Origin: Cyathus striatus
Lineage: Eukaryota > Basidiomycota > Agaricomycetes > Agaricales > Nidulariaceae
NCBI GenBank assembly: GCA_025738555.1
Contig: JAOVFP010000008.1
Span: forward strand, 4,960,001-5,024,000
Reading direction: 5' to 3'
DNA length: 64,000 nucleotides
How positions within the stretch are numbered: position 1 is the stretch's first letter; each line of letters begins with the position of its first letter. The notes beneath the pieces are model-generated. The model saw nothing but the letters and a program-made list of their open reading frames with translations. It made no database searches and was not told the DNA's origin. The position numbers were made by a program, and so were the translations under genes. Shown in pieces: positions 47,653-58,930 of the stretch.

Positions 47653-49467
47653 CTAGTCTTCAAACAGCGGTTGAAAATTCTATATTTGAATATGTTAAAT
47701 AAAACACTAGAAATCGCAGTATCTTAGAAAGCAGTACCCTCGAGATGTCTCGTGACGTTTGTGTCGCCGCAAATTCAGCTTCTTCCACTAGCTCAAAGCT
47801 ATCTGGATTATCTCGATATCCAGAGCTTTGCCGTTGCGTACTGTCGAAGGCTACCTCCTCACCTTCGCCTTCCAGCATATTACTTAGTTCATAGAAGTCC
47901 ATAGCTTCTACGCCTAGTCCAGTTTCTCGGAGGATTGTTTCGTCCTCGACCGACAGCTGAGAGCTTGGAAGGAATAGTGGTTCAGGAGGTTGCATATCAT
48001 TTTGTGTAGAATGCGATCTAGGGGGGGTTGTGCGCCGCAATGTCATAGAGCTACTAGGATGGCTATCATTTTGCATCCTATTAGCAGAAGGTAGAGGTAC
48101 CGAAGGTGGAGGGGGCATGGATGCAGCGTCTCTTATCTGAGCTCTGGTGTTATTGTTAGAAGGTGGCTTTGTCGTGGAGCTATTGGTTGCAGGCTGAACG
48201 GCTTTCATCGGCTTTTTTGTTCTAGGAGTTTCTGTGTTATCTTCACGTATACGTTTCTTTATCCCTGCCGAGTTTTGAAGAGACTGCGCGCTACTTACAG
48301 GTGCGCCCTGCACCTGGCTAGTCGATATTACAAAGAGAATATCAGAGGAATCGCCTTCAACATCGATGAATAGTGGTGCAGCAGGATCTGTGAACCGAAG
48401 GTCAAGGGATAATGACATAGAATCCGCGAACGCAATCGTAGCCTAGGAAGTAATCAGCAACCCATCACAAGGAAAGAGGTGCACATGCACAAACATTAAA
48501 TTCACGAAGATGAAAGGCTATTGTTATTGGCGTTTCGTAGACGTCGTAAACATCAAACTCTTCCGCACTTATAGTCAATTCCGTAGAGAGTTGACCTTTA
48601 CCTAAGATTTGTTAGTACAAAAATACGAAATACATAAATGAAGATATATACCTCGACTGTCTATTGATGTTTCTAAACTCTTCAGCCCCACTTCCGAGTC
48701 TCCAAAGTTCCATACTAACTGTGGATCTGCCTTCGCCCCCTTTGAAACAGGAAAATGTTCGATCATATCTTTTAAGGCTTTCGGGCCTATAGTAAGTCGA
48801 GACTCATTCAGACTTTCGGGTGCCCCGGGAGCCAACAGCGAAGTAGGTGTTAATATAAGGAGTCGGTGGGTTTTTATGACACCTGCAATGTAACAATAAG
48901 AAAGTCAGTAGACAAAATATGATGTGTGGAACTTACCATGTTTACAATGTAATTTGATTACCATTTTACTCTCTAAATTATCTTGTTCTTCAGAATTGGA
49001 ATCATCCGCGACTTGAGAACCCTCCACAATAGATAATTCACACCTCTCTACCGATTTCTCAACAGTTCTGTGTTTCAATATCGAGAGCAGAGACTGAATT
49101 CAACCTATATGTCACTAGCAATCGAACTAAAGCTGAAGAAAACGTACCTTTGTTAACAGTTGACCGGTGATAGCCAGAGCCTCGCCAGCATCTTGTGTCC
49201 AATCACTCCTTTTTTCGTTAGAATCCCCGACACGATACCGCGAGAAAAACTGTTTATCATATTTAAAGCGACAATACGCAGACTTGGATGAATTTGTCGT
49301 GGACAAGGAGAAGAAATCAGGTGTTGCATGAACCGTTAGCTCGTCGCCGTACTTAGATAAGCATGTTAAGGCCTTCGTAAATGCTATCACTATAAATAAG
49401 AACCTGGAAGAGGAGGAGAGTATTATCCCACACATTTCAATGAAAAAGAGTCCAAGGTAGCTTGCAT
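47653..49467 (-). CDS. RAD9: DNA damage checkpoint protein RAD9 (9-1-1 clamp)
   Basis: Subunit of the Rad9-Hus1-Rad1 sliding clamp loaded at damaged DNA. Minus-strand exons 49467-49434, 49389-49148, 49093-48937, 48882-48652, 48601-48495, 48442-47738 and 47679-47653 give 500 residues. PCNA-like blocks are FTKALTCLSKYGDELTVHAT, AYCRFKYDKQFFSRY, LKDMIEHFPVSKG, TPITIAFHLREFN and SLDLRFTDPAAPLFIDVEGD. The tail is Ser/Thr/Pro-rich with acidic patches, the region phosphorylated in known Rad9 proteins. The final 27-nt exon gives the ending NFQPLFED. Without it the frame ends in an unrelated tail. Confidence 0.92.
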
Positions 49468-51095
49468 TTCACCGGGGCCAAGTAGATTGCGAGCTGTGGA
49501 TGAATCGCGATTCGTACTAATTCCTGAGCACCAACACGTGTGACGCGTTGTTAGGCCTTGTTAGGGCATATTTGGAATCCACGCCTTGGGCTTGCTTCCC
49601 AATAAGGTACTTGCGACAAACTTACCAAGATTGGCATTTCAGAGCCCGAGGTTTAAGTTATACACTGGTTACAACAGGCTGCAACTTACTACATGCAAGG
49701 TTAACTACAGATTAAGGTCCGACGTCCGGACGTCATTCGACTCGTTTTAAACAAGACACAGATATGGTGTATCAATAGCGTGTGCTTGGTGGGTACATTA
49801 AGTTTACCAGATGATACTAAGTAGCTACGTTCAACTCGATTTCGTCAGCTTGTAGTTGGTTTGTAGAGAACTTTATGGGGTACTTGGAAATCCAATGCGC
49901 TAAACCATGCGATAAACTCTGCTCAAAATTAGGAGGTGTAAATGCGTATGGGAAGGACGTACGAAAAATGACAATATCAGTCGATGTGTCCAATTGCAAC
50001 TTCAGCAAGGATATTCGTTGGGCTTGACATATGAATTTAATGCTACAAAAAAGCCGTGGTGGTGGAAGGTGAAGGACAATGACCTGCCCAGATGACGATT
50101 CGGATGAATCGGCAGCAAAAACATACAAGTTAATCGAAATGTCCTCTTCTGCAGCAGCACAAGGCACGAGTCAAGTTTTTCCTCACCGTCATATGCATGG
50201 GCAACTAACTATAACAGTAGCTACAGGAAACCACGCATATGAAATAACTGCGACAAATGTCAGTAGGTTAATCGAAATCGTGCTAGTTTATGGCAAGAAC
50301 TAGAAATGCTTACAAGCAAACTAAGGGGACTCTAATTATCATATCTTATGGAGCAGGGCTTCACGTCAACAGTAACATTCATACCTTTGTACTTCTACGT
50401 TGTTTAGTGTTCAGGCTAGAGCACTATCATATCGAGCGTGCCAAAACTTGTAGTACTGCAGGCAAACGATCGAAGTTGGAGTCACTCGGACACAGGAGAG
50501 AAATGGTATGGGCTTAGGAGGTAGGGGTGGTTGTACGGTGGTGGCCATGTTATTCCAGCGCGGAGAAGATGATTATGAAACGATCATCGATGTTAAGTAC
50601 TTCGTCGTCGAGACTCAGGGCTTGTGGTTTGAGGCGGCGGCCCAAACCTGTAACTTAAGGAATGTCACATGACTATTTGAGTCCAGGTCGACTTTGAAGT
50701 TTGCCAAAAGTTTGCTCTTCCGTTAGAACTTGGATGTCCCCTTTGTTGTGCCTCAAGTATCTCCTGTTTTTGGAACTAAAAAAAGTCTACAACTTAGGAG
50801 CTGAACTCTGCAACACCTCTCCTGGAAGGCTTTACGTTCACGAAGTCAAAGAATGCACAACTGAATATCCACTGCCCTTGCTCGGAATGCTGTTCGACGT
50901 CTGACCCCTACTATCCCGTCTTAGGATACCCAGTGCAATGTACCTGTCCTTGATCTCCGATCTCCTCTAAGGATATGAGCGCCCTTACACGCGAATGGAC
51001 GCATTTTGACATGTGCGGCTGGTATTTCTGCTGGCTCCTACTCGATCTCATGATACTGGGATACGTCCGTTGTGGTCGCCTCGCTGACTTGTACT
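49468..51095. other. Intergenic region, possible small gene on the minus strand
   Basis: An open frame at 49817-50159 (-) reads TDIVIFRTSFPYAFTPPNFE and DEIELNVAT at its end. A possible upstream exon (ATG near 50193, donor GTGAGG, acceptor GCTGCAG at 50160-50166) and a short intron near 50041-50081 would give a small protein of about 100 residues. I do not recognise it. The rest looks non-coding and contains the glyoxal oxidase promoter. Confidence 0.25.
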
Positions 51096-51103
51096 TATAT
51101 AAA
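51096..51103 (+). promoter_or_regulatory. TATA box of glyoxal oxidase
   Basis: TATATAAA about 120 nt upstream of the ATG, followed by a pyrimidine-rich leader. Confidence 0.6.
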
Positions 51104-51219
51104 TCTGGGGCTTCACTATTAGTATGGCTACCGGCGCCTTACCGTTATACACCCTTTATACCCCCCCTCCTCATTCCTTCTCTTTCTTCCTGATATTATT
51201 TCCCTCAGGTCTTGCGACC

Positions 51220-53711
51220 ATGCAGGCCTTTTTACGACCTTTCGCGAGTCTTTCCTTGTTGGCTTCAATCTTTGGACTAGTTCAGGCGCAGTCAGTACTA
51301 ACAGCACCCGGACAACCCATTCGGTCTGGAGCAACCCTTGGCGCGTTCGAGCTCATTGGGGAGAGTCTTGTCAGCGCGCAACAGGTGGTGCACCTATCAT
51401 TCAGGATGACGAAAAATCTCATTATTTTTTAGCTCTTTCTCGGGACCCCAGACAAGGTTTACTTCGTTGACAAGGTTGAGGGAAATCCCGCCCGCATTAA
51501 TGGACATCCTGCATGGGCTTCAGGTATTTTCATCAACATTCTGCATACCCTCAGTTAACATCTTCGTAGAATGGGGCTTGGGTTCAAATTCCCAAAGGAC
51601 GATGGACGCCGTAACCAACTCCTTCTGTGCGGTGAGTCGGTTAACTTTGTATCTCTCCGAGCTAATTCAGATCCTTTGCAGGGCGGTAACGTACTAGGTA
51701 ATGGTACATGGTTGAATGTTGGAGGAAATCAAGCAGTGACGTACGGAGGCAATACTGCCGATAGTCAAAACGGTGGCCCACCCTACGACAACCCCGATGG
51801 CAGGAGATCGTAAGTTTTTCCCACTTCCATATTGTAACAGTGTTATGATCGGTCCTAAATCGTTTTACAGTATTCGGTCTGTATTATTTATATAACTGAT
51901 TAATCTTGACGCTCACGGCGCCGATACCTGCATAGCCTGTTGGATCCGTGCGATGACGGACATTGCGACTGGGTATTATCGCCACATGAGACCACAGGGG
52001 AGCGTTGGTATCCTTCGTTGTGCGTCGATAACTTACCGTAACCTAATCCACCGTCAATAGCTGATCATCGTACAGGGAAACGCTAGAAGATGGAACTATC
52101 ATTATCGCAAGTGATTTCTTTGCGTAATCCAAGTACATTGTTTGACACATCTCCTATATAGCTTGGTGGTTGTAGAAATGGAGGTTACGTGAATGATGCA
52201 GGACAGGACAACCCGACGTACGAGTTCTTCCCACCGCAAGGGGATGCCATCCCGTCTCCTATCCTTCAGCAAACCCTTCCGGCCAATCTATACCCCCTAA
52301 CATGGCTGCTTCCCTCCGGAAGACTACTCATTCAGTCCAACTGGGCTACCGCTCTTCTTGATTACCGTACGAACACTGAAACACGCTTGGACAATATTCC
52401 CGATGCTGTACGTGTATATCCCGCAAGTGCGGGGACCATCATGCTTCCACTCACACCCGCGAACAATTACACTGCGACGATCTTGTTCTGCGGAGGCTCC
52501 AATATCCAGCCCCAACGATGGACTTCGCCTAACTTTATTATACCCACCTACGGTGCTTCGACTTCTTGCGTCAAGCTTACCCCTGATCAGTCGGGAACAT
52601 ACCAGAGGGATGACTCGTTTCCCGAAGCGCGTGTCATGGCTAATTTCATTGCGCTTCCTAATGGCAAAGTACTTAATCTGAACGGTGCTGCGATGGGTAA
52701 GTGTTATAAACAACCCTTCACTACTCCGACATCCATTTCTATCGAATCCGACAGGGACGGCAGGGTATGGAAACAACACCTGGGCGATAGGACACTCGTA
52801 TGCTGATAACCCAGTCTTGATGCCTGCGATCTACGATCCAAATGCACCAGCTGGGGACCGCTGGTCACGAGACGGTTTACAGCCTAGCACAATTCCGCGC
52901 ATGTACCACTCCTCCGCGACTTTGCTTGCTGATGGTACGTGTTCCTGACAATCTATGAAATCCTAGAAGCTTGAATACCACGTTTTCTTTGGCAGGCTCT
53001 GTCTTGGTATCAGGATCGAACCCGAACCCAGATTACACGGTTGGACCGGATGTGAGGTATCCTACCGAGTACCGTACTGAGCTTTTCTTCCCTTCGTACT
53101 ACAACGAGCGCCGCCCGCAGCCGACAGGATTGTTGGGCCAGCTGTCGTACGGTGGCCCGACGTTCGACGTTACGCTCGATTCGGATGATCTGTTCGGTGA
53201 TGTGGATAATGTTCAGAGTGCAAAAGTAGTGGTGATCAGGACAGGATTCTCCACACACTCTATGGTAAGAACACCTTTTCCGTACTGCGGCTCGCAGCTG
53301 AACATTTCATTCCAGAATATGGGCCAAAGATATGTGGAGCTGCAAATAAGCTACACGGCATTCAGAGGGAACCACAGTGCAATCTTGCACGTCAGCCAGC
53401 TTCCCCCCAATCCTGCCATCCTTGCTCCGGGACCTGCACTCATCTTCGTGGTGGTCAATGGCATCCCGTCGGTTGGATTGCCGTTCATGGCGGGCTCAGG
53501 CCACCTAGGAAACCAAAATATCCGCACTGTCGCTAGTCTTCCTTCACCATCTATTGTTGATGCACCCACTGAGACATCTTCTGGGTCTTCTCCGTCGTCG
53601 TCGTCATCATCGTCATTAGGTAATGGTGCTCTGTCTCAAGTACCTGTCACTCTTCTACTTTCGCTGTACATCTCTGGACTTGTCGCATTCACATTGACTA
53701 TTGGATCTTAA
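51220..53711 (+). CDS. Glyoxal oxidase (AA5_1 copper radical oxidase), GPI-anchored
   Basis: Extracellular enzyme that oxidises aldehydes and makes H2O2, feeding peroxidases in wood decay. Eleven exons: 51220-51384, 51433-51523, 51570-51631, 51682-51809, 51871-51876, 51936-52016, 52076-52106, 52162-52696, 52755-52934, 52996-53264, 53316-53711; 647 residues. A signal peptide ends near VQAQ. The expected copper and radical residues are visible: Cys in TNSFCAGG, Tyr in RWYPS, Tyr-His in RMYHSS and His in FSTHSMNMGQRY. The C-terminus is a Ser run followed by a hydrophobic tail, a GPI signal. Exon 5 is only 6 nt, and the intron at 52107-52161 starts GCAAGT; both are needed for frame. Confidence 0.93.
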
Positions 53712-54204
53712 AATCTTTATATCCCCTCAACACGAACTCAAAAGACATTCTTTTAATGTAAATTAGCATAGGACATTTGTGGACTTGTTCCCTGGTCAAC
53801 TCACATGGTTTGGATCCTGGACCTGGGACAGTTATTACAGTACTTATTTAGCACGGTAGTATTATATTACGAGTAGCATGAAAGCACAGTTTATATCAGT
53901 TCAGAATGCCGGGGGCTGAGCTATATTTAAGGACGAAGGTTACGAGACTGGATCAAGGGCGCGGCAGCACGAGACCAGATTGCAGAGGGAGATGAGAGTT
54001 GTGTGGGTGTGGAAGTTGAGAAGGCCCGGATTAACTCCCTGGGATGTTCACATGGATGAAGGGCGTGGTACAGGGTGCGCAGAGGTGTGGTCCGGAAAAG
54101 CAGGAGTGAGACGGTCCAGAAATAGAACATGTGCCAAGCGCTGGGGTGAACGTGCGCACTGGAAATATGCGCTGAATGCTGATGCTCCTCTACCCTCCAC
54201 CACC
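53712..54204. other. Intergenic spacer
   Basis: About 490 bp between tandem genes. No gene was recognised. Confidence 0.45.
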
Positions 54205-55495
54205 ATGCAAGCACCCCAACGCCCTACCCTCACCATCACCCCCAACGACCAGCGCACACCCACCGCCCCGACAAGCGCCCCTCCCACAAAGACAATGCAC
54301 GTAAAGCGCATCACACTCACTTCCAAGAAGAACTGGTGGATGGGTTAGTCCTCATTCAAAGCTCATTCATATTCAGAATCATATTATTATATCTAGTCGA
54401 GATGGACCAGGATGACGAGCAGCACATCCACACACAACCCCATCACCACCAGCAACAGCCCGCACTCAACAACTCTGTCAACTCTTTCTCTTCCGAGGAA
54501 ACTGCCGTCGAGCCCTCCCCGTGTACCAGACATACAACCACGGCATCGACCCTGTCCACCACACAGACCACAGGCTCGAGTCCCCGCCCCCCTCGCCGAT
54601 ATACAATCCGCCGCGCCACCCCACCTCCATATTCTCCTTCCCCACTCCCACCGCATACAGCGCCCCGCCAAACCCTACTGCAAGTCTCAATCCGGTGGCT
54701 CATGGCTCTGCCTCTGAACTCTTCAAATGCATCGTCAAAAAGCCCGATGTCATCCAGCTCGAGATCAACGGCGAGATGCAGTCCAATGCCTCAGATGTAA
54801 CTGTCCAGTTCCTCGCTGAGCTGCGCGTGTACACCACGCTCTCCCGGCATAGAAATATCTGCGCCTTCCTTGGGTCCCTTGAGAACGTCGGCATGGTGCT
54901 TGAATATATCGACGGCCGAACGCTGTACGACGTCATCATTGCCCGGCCGGCGCTCAGCACAGCCCAGAAGGTTGACTATCACAACCAGTTGCTAGACGGC
55001 TTGACGCATTTACACTCCTACCGCCTTAGTCATGGCGATTTGTCGCTGCTCAATATACAAGTGACCAATGCGACGAATACGATCAAGTTGCTGGACTTTG
55101 GGCGCTCAGTGTCTGCGGACAGTATCTTCAAGTCGCCGCATGACGAGCCTGTCGACCCGTTTGTTGACCTCCGGATATCAAAAAAGCGAGAACTGCCCAT
55201 GCCGCCGTCGATGAAGGTTGAACAGATACACCCTGGCACGCGACCGTTCTCTGCGCCGGAGATTCTGAGAGGGGAGTGCCAGGATCCTCTGTTGGCAGAT
55301 GCGTACAGCTTTGGGATGATCCTTGTCTGCTTGGACAGGTGCGAGAGCATTGATGTCAAGCCTTGGGACCAGAGAAAGGACAAGCTTCCGGCGGACTTGT
55401 TTGATGGCTGTGAGATGTTTGAACAGCGTGCGAGGGAGTATCTCAGGAAGTGGAATGACGAGCGGAGGAGGCTGGATAAAGGAGATATGTTTTGA
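54205..55495 (+). CDS. Protein kinase-like protein with HGD catalytic motif
   Basis: Proposed exons are 54205-54343, 54397-54476 and 54530-55495 (394 residues). An alternative second intron at 54684-54742 also keeps the frame. The N-terminal 140 residues are Pro/Ser/His-rich. Kinase features are an acidic alpha-C (FLAELRVYTTLSRHRNICAF), a hinge (GMVLEYIDGRTLYD), catalytic loop SHGDLSLLN in place of HRDLKxxN, KLLDFGRS and FSAPEIL. A glycine-rich loop and a VAIK lysine are not obvious. It may be a divergent active kinase or a pseudokinase. A family of this type is common in mushrooms. Target unknown. Confidence 0.7.
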
Positions 55496-56252
55496 AGCTG
55501 CTCACTATCTGCCTGGTTACGACGCGACACGATCTTATGCGCTTACTCTCGTTGTGGACTGGCCTGGTTCTGGTTGTTTTGCTGGACTACGGCACTTTCT
55601 GGAGACCTTCTGCCACTCCACGCACTCTGACTCTAAGCATTCAGCTCTGCACTATACCCATGCTATTTATGAATGCATCGACACCCCATCTCTGACTCAC
55701 ACTTAGGAAAGGACTACTGGAGATTTTTCCCCTGGAATAGCTGGAACCATCCAGATACCTCTTCCGTGAACTACAAGGCACACTATTTATTAATTATATA
55801 CAGCTTGGTAATTGGCATTATATTTCACGTTTTAGCACTCGGTAGTACATTTGTTGTTTTGTAATTTTTGTAGGATGTACACATAGGATTGGGATTACAC
55901 GTGGAGGAAATGAATTAGCATGCGACAAACGTATGGCTTGCATGAAGAGGATTTATATTGCTGGGATCTCCTTTAACCTGCTTTAACCTTTCTGTGGACC
56001 CACTATGCAGCTACGCTTGGTACTTGCTCTTGATCTGGACTATAGTATGTCTTCTATTGCTGTACAGTCTTACCTCGTGTCTGGGTGCCACGTAGTGTGG
56101 TGAACGATGTAGACGATGAGGAGGGAAGTCGGGGTTGTGAGAACAATGGACAATGAGCGTGGGAGAGTGGTGAGGCAGGCGGCAAAAAGCAGAGTCGAGT
56201 TGGCTGGACTGGGAATTGTTATCACGCCCCCACTCCGGATCCAGGTCACGAC
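55496..56252. other. Intergenic region
   Basis: 3' UTR of the kinase-like gene and promoter of the next gene. Short ORFs only. Confidence 0.45.
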
Positions 56253-58599
56253 ATGAGCGTCGTCTCGTCCATCTCCGTCTTCTCCAACAACTCCTCTGCT
56301 TGGGGTATCAATGCCCGTCTCGCCTTTGCAATGGACAACATCCTCGCTGTCGCCGTCGGTCTCACTCTCCGCTTCACCCTCGACCTCGTCACAAAGCAAA
56401 ATTTCAGACTGAGCTGCTCCCTCATCGGTCTCTGGGAAGGCGTCGTCTCTCTTCATTTCATAAACAAGATGCCCTACTCCTATGATCCCTACATCGCCTT
56501 TTCAATCAGGCTTTTCGTCGACTACTGGCTCACAGAGAGCTTCTACAGGCTCGTCATTGTCCTCATATGGTTTGCAGTCGGCATGGCTCTTGCCGATGTC
56601 GCCCCAGGCGTCTGGAAGGACACCGGGCTGCACAGAGTCTGGCGCCGATTCCGCCGCGACTTGTATATCATGTCCGCCAAGGTCCCCCGAGTCAACGTCT
56701 TCCCTCGCACCCGCACCCGCACCGTCCGCTTTTCGCCTTCAAGAGCACCCTCAGTAACAGAAGATGCATCCAGCCTTATCTCTCCCTCCGTCGCTACCCC
56801 CACCATCACCTCCAGACAAGGCCCCCCCATTACACGCGTTATCCCTCCCACCCCGAGCCCCGCCAAACTACCTAGAAAGAGACATGTCCCCGGCTCCTTT
56901 CCCCTCTCAGAGACGGACAGCGATTTAGGTTCTGTCTTGGGCTTACGTCCCCCTGATAGTGGCTTTGGCACCGCCTACTCGCGATACTCCAGTGTGCCTC
57001 GCAGACCTTCCGATACCATGAGCGAATTATCCACTCCGACAAACCAAGACCGAGACCTCGACGATGCCAACATTTCTTCTTCCTCTTCCGATTCATCCTC
57101 TGCCACCACCATCGAAGAGGAGGCAAGGAACGCACCCGATATACCTGATGAAGCACCCATAACGATCGAAACGAAACAGAATGAACCAGAGAAAGATGAA
57201 GAACGAGGAATCACTCCACGACCTACGCATATCCATTTACCACCTACCCCTGCCGACTCTTCGCGGGCGTTCGAGTACGAGCCAGCACCCCCTCCCACCG
57301 CAACCATGCCCATGATACCTGATACATTTGATGCACCCGGCTTTTCAGACTGGGAAAATGTAACCAAGGAAGATGCTAAAGGTGCGGAAGGGGCCGCACC
57401 TCAGCCCCCGCCGAAGGATAACAAAGATGCGGAAGAAGCGCGCACGGAGGTGGGAGGACAGAAAACACCCGTGCCTTCCAATCACATGCCGCTTTCCCCT
57501 GCTCCTCAACCTGTGCCGCCCCCCATTCCTCGCGCCCCCCCTCCTGCGACCCCCATCGATAACAACAACAACCCCTTCGGACTCCCGTTTACTCCCTCGG
57601 ACCCTGGCAACTTTGAGTCCACGCTCTTTGGCGAACAGACTGCGTCACAACCCCCGCCCTTGAACGATCTCCTTGGATGGGGAGCCGACCGACCTCCGTC
57701 GTACAGCGAGCCGCTGGCTGGTAACGGCATGGGAGGGTTCGCATTCAGCAACAACAGAGGGGAAAAGAGCGGGCCTTGGCCTGCATCAACGATTACCGAG
57801 GAACCGGAGAACACCACTCCGATAGAAAGTGCACCGGGAAGTGGAAACCACATATCGCACGTGCCCAGTGAGGAAGCCCTTGTATATGTTGATGAGCCAC
57901 AATTGCCTGCTCCTCCCACTGAACAACAACAGCCGCCCGCCACACCCTCCGAAGCGAGCGTCGCCAGCGAATTCGTTGGTTCTGTTACTGAGCGCCTACG
58001 GCAGGCCGTTGTGCTTAGGGGCCAGATGGTGCAGATGGAGGGTATTGTGACTGATTTGAAGGTGATAAAAGAGGCGGGTGGGCATGGTTGGACAGCGGAG
58101 AGGGAGGCAGAGTTGGGTAGGGTTGAGAAGGCGCTCGGGAAGATGGTTAGGAAGGCCGAGAGGCGGTATACATCTGGTATGCTCTCTTTTATATATTTCG
58201 TCAGGAAGCTAATCAAATTCGCACAGCCCTTGAAGCGTCAAGTCTCAATTCACCTCCTGCCGAGCTCGACCTTGGTACCACTCTCCTCCCCGCCAAAGTA
58301 GAGGAGAAAATCGAAGAGGCGTTGGAGTTGCATCTCAAACCTAGCGAGAAATCACTCAAGTTTACTGTTACCCTCGCCAAAGCCAAGACTGGAAAAACGC
58401 AAAGACCTATTGTGTCACAGACTTTGGACGCGTAAGTACATGTACATCCCTCCAGCATCCCGGGGTAGCTGATCATTCTTTGTGTTCAAGATACAACCTC
58501 CCATATACCAATATCGCACGATCATTTACCGTTAATCTGCCAGAAAGCCAGTACGCTGAATGGTTAGAGAAGAATAGACGGACGGATGTTGACGAGTAA
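56253..58599 (+). CDS. Membrane-anchored proline-rich protein with degenerate DUF1771-Smr end
   Basis: Exons 56253-58176, 58227-58431 and 58491-58599 give 745 residues. Hydrophobic segments at the N-terminus include the block CSLIGLWEGVVSLHF and AFSIRLFVDYWLTESFYRLV, which match the protein at 558-2421. A long Pro/Ser-rich disordered part follows. Next comes a helical region (TERLRQAVVLRGQMVQMEG to KMVRKAERRYTS) that aligns with DUF1771 of the paralogue, then an Smr-like stretch beginning LDLGTTLLPAKVEEKIEEAL. The Smr DLHG signature is DLGT here and the GKG loop is KAKTGK, so nucleic-acid cutting is probably lost. Function unknown. Confidence 0.7.
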
Positions 58600-58930
58600 C
58601 GAACTAATGATGTACTGATTCTTTTTTCTTTTGTTTTCTGTTTTTTCCTCCTTTTCTTGCCGTAGGGCCGGATTTGTACGTACTCCTCAGACTATTTGCT
58701 ATCAAAAGTTTTGGTACTCTAGAGTTGTTTTATTCCCTAGCAGGATGATGAAACCCGCTACCTTTTCTTGTACATAGGTTGGAATTTTGTTGTACGCTGC
58801 ATGTAACAATACCCAGTGCTTCCCAGTATATATATTTATTAAGCCTCGCATCTTAGGCGGATAATTGTCTGGAAAGGTGATCTTGATCTTCTATATACGT
58901 ACAATTTACATTTACTTCATTTTACTCTAC
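58600..58930. other. Convergent 3' ends
   Basis: About 330 bp of T-rich sequence between two stop codons. Nothing else was seen. Confidence 0.5.

Noticed and set aside
54684..54742. Alternative intron in the kinase-like gene
   Set aside because: It keeps the frame, but the donor and acceptor are weak and it would delete a plausible coding stretch. The intron 54477-54529 is preferred, though not proven.
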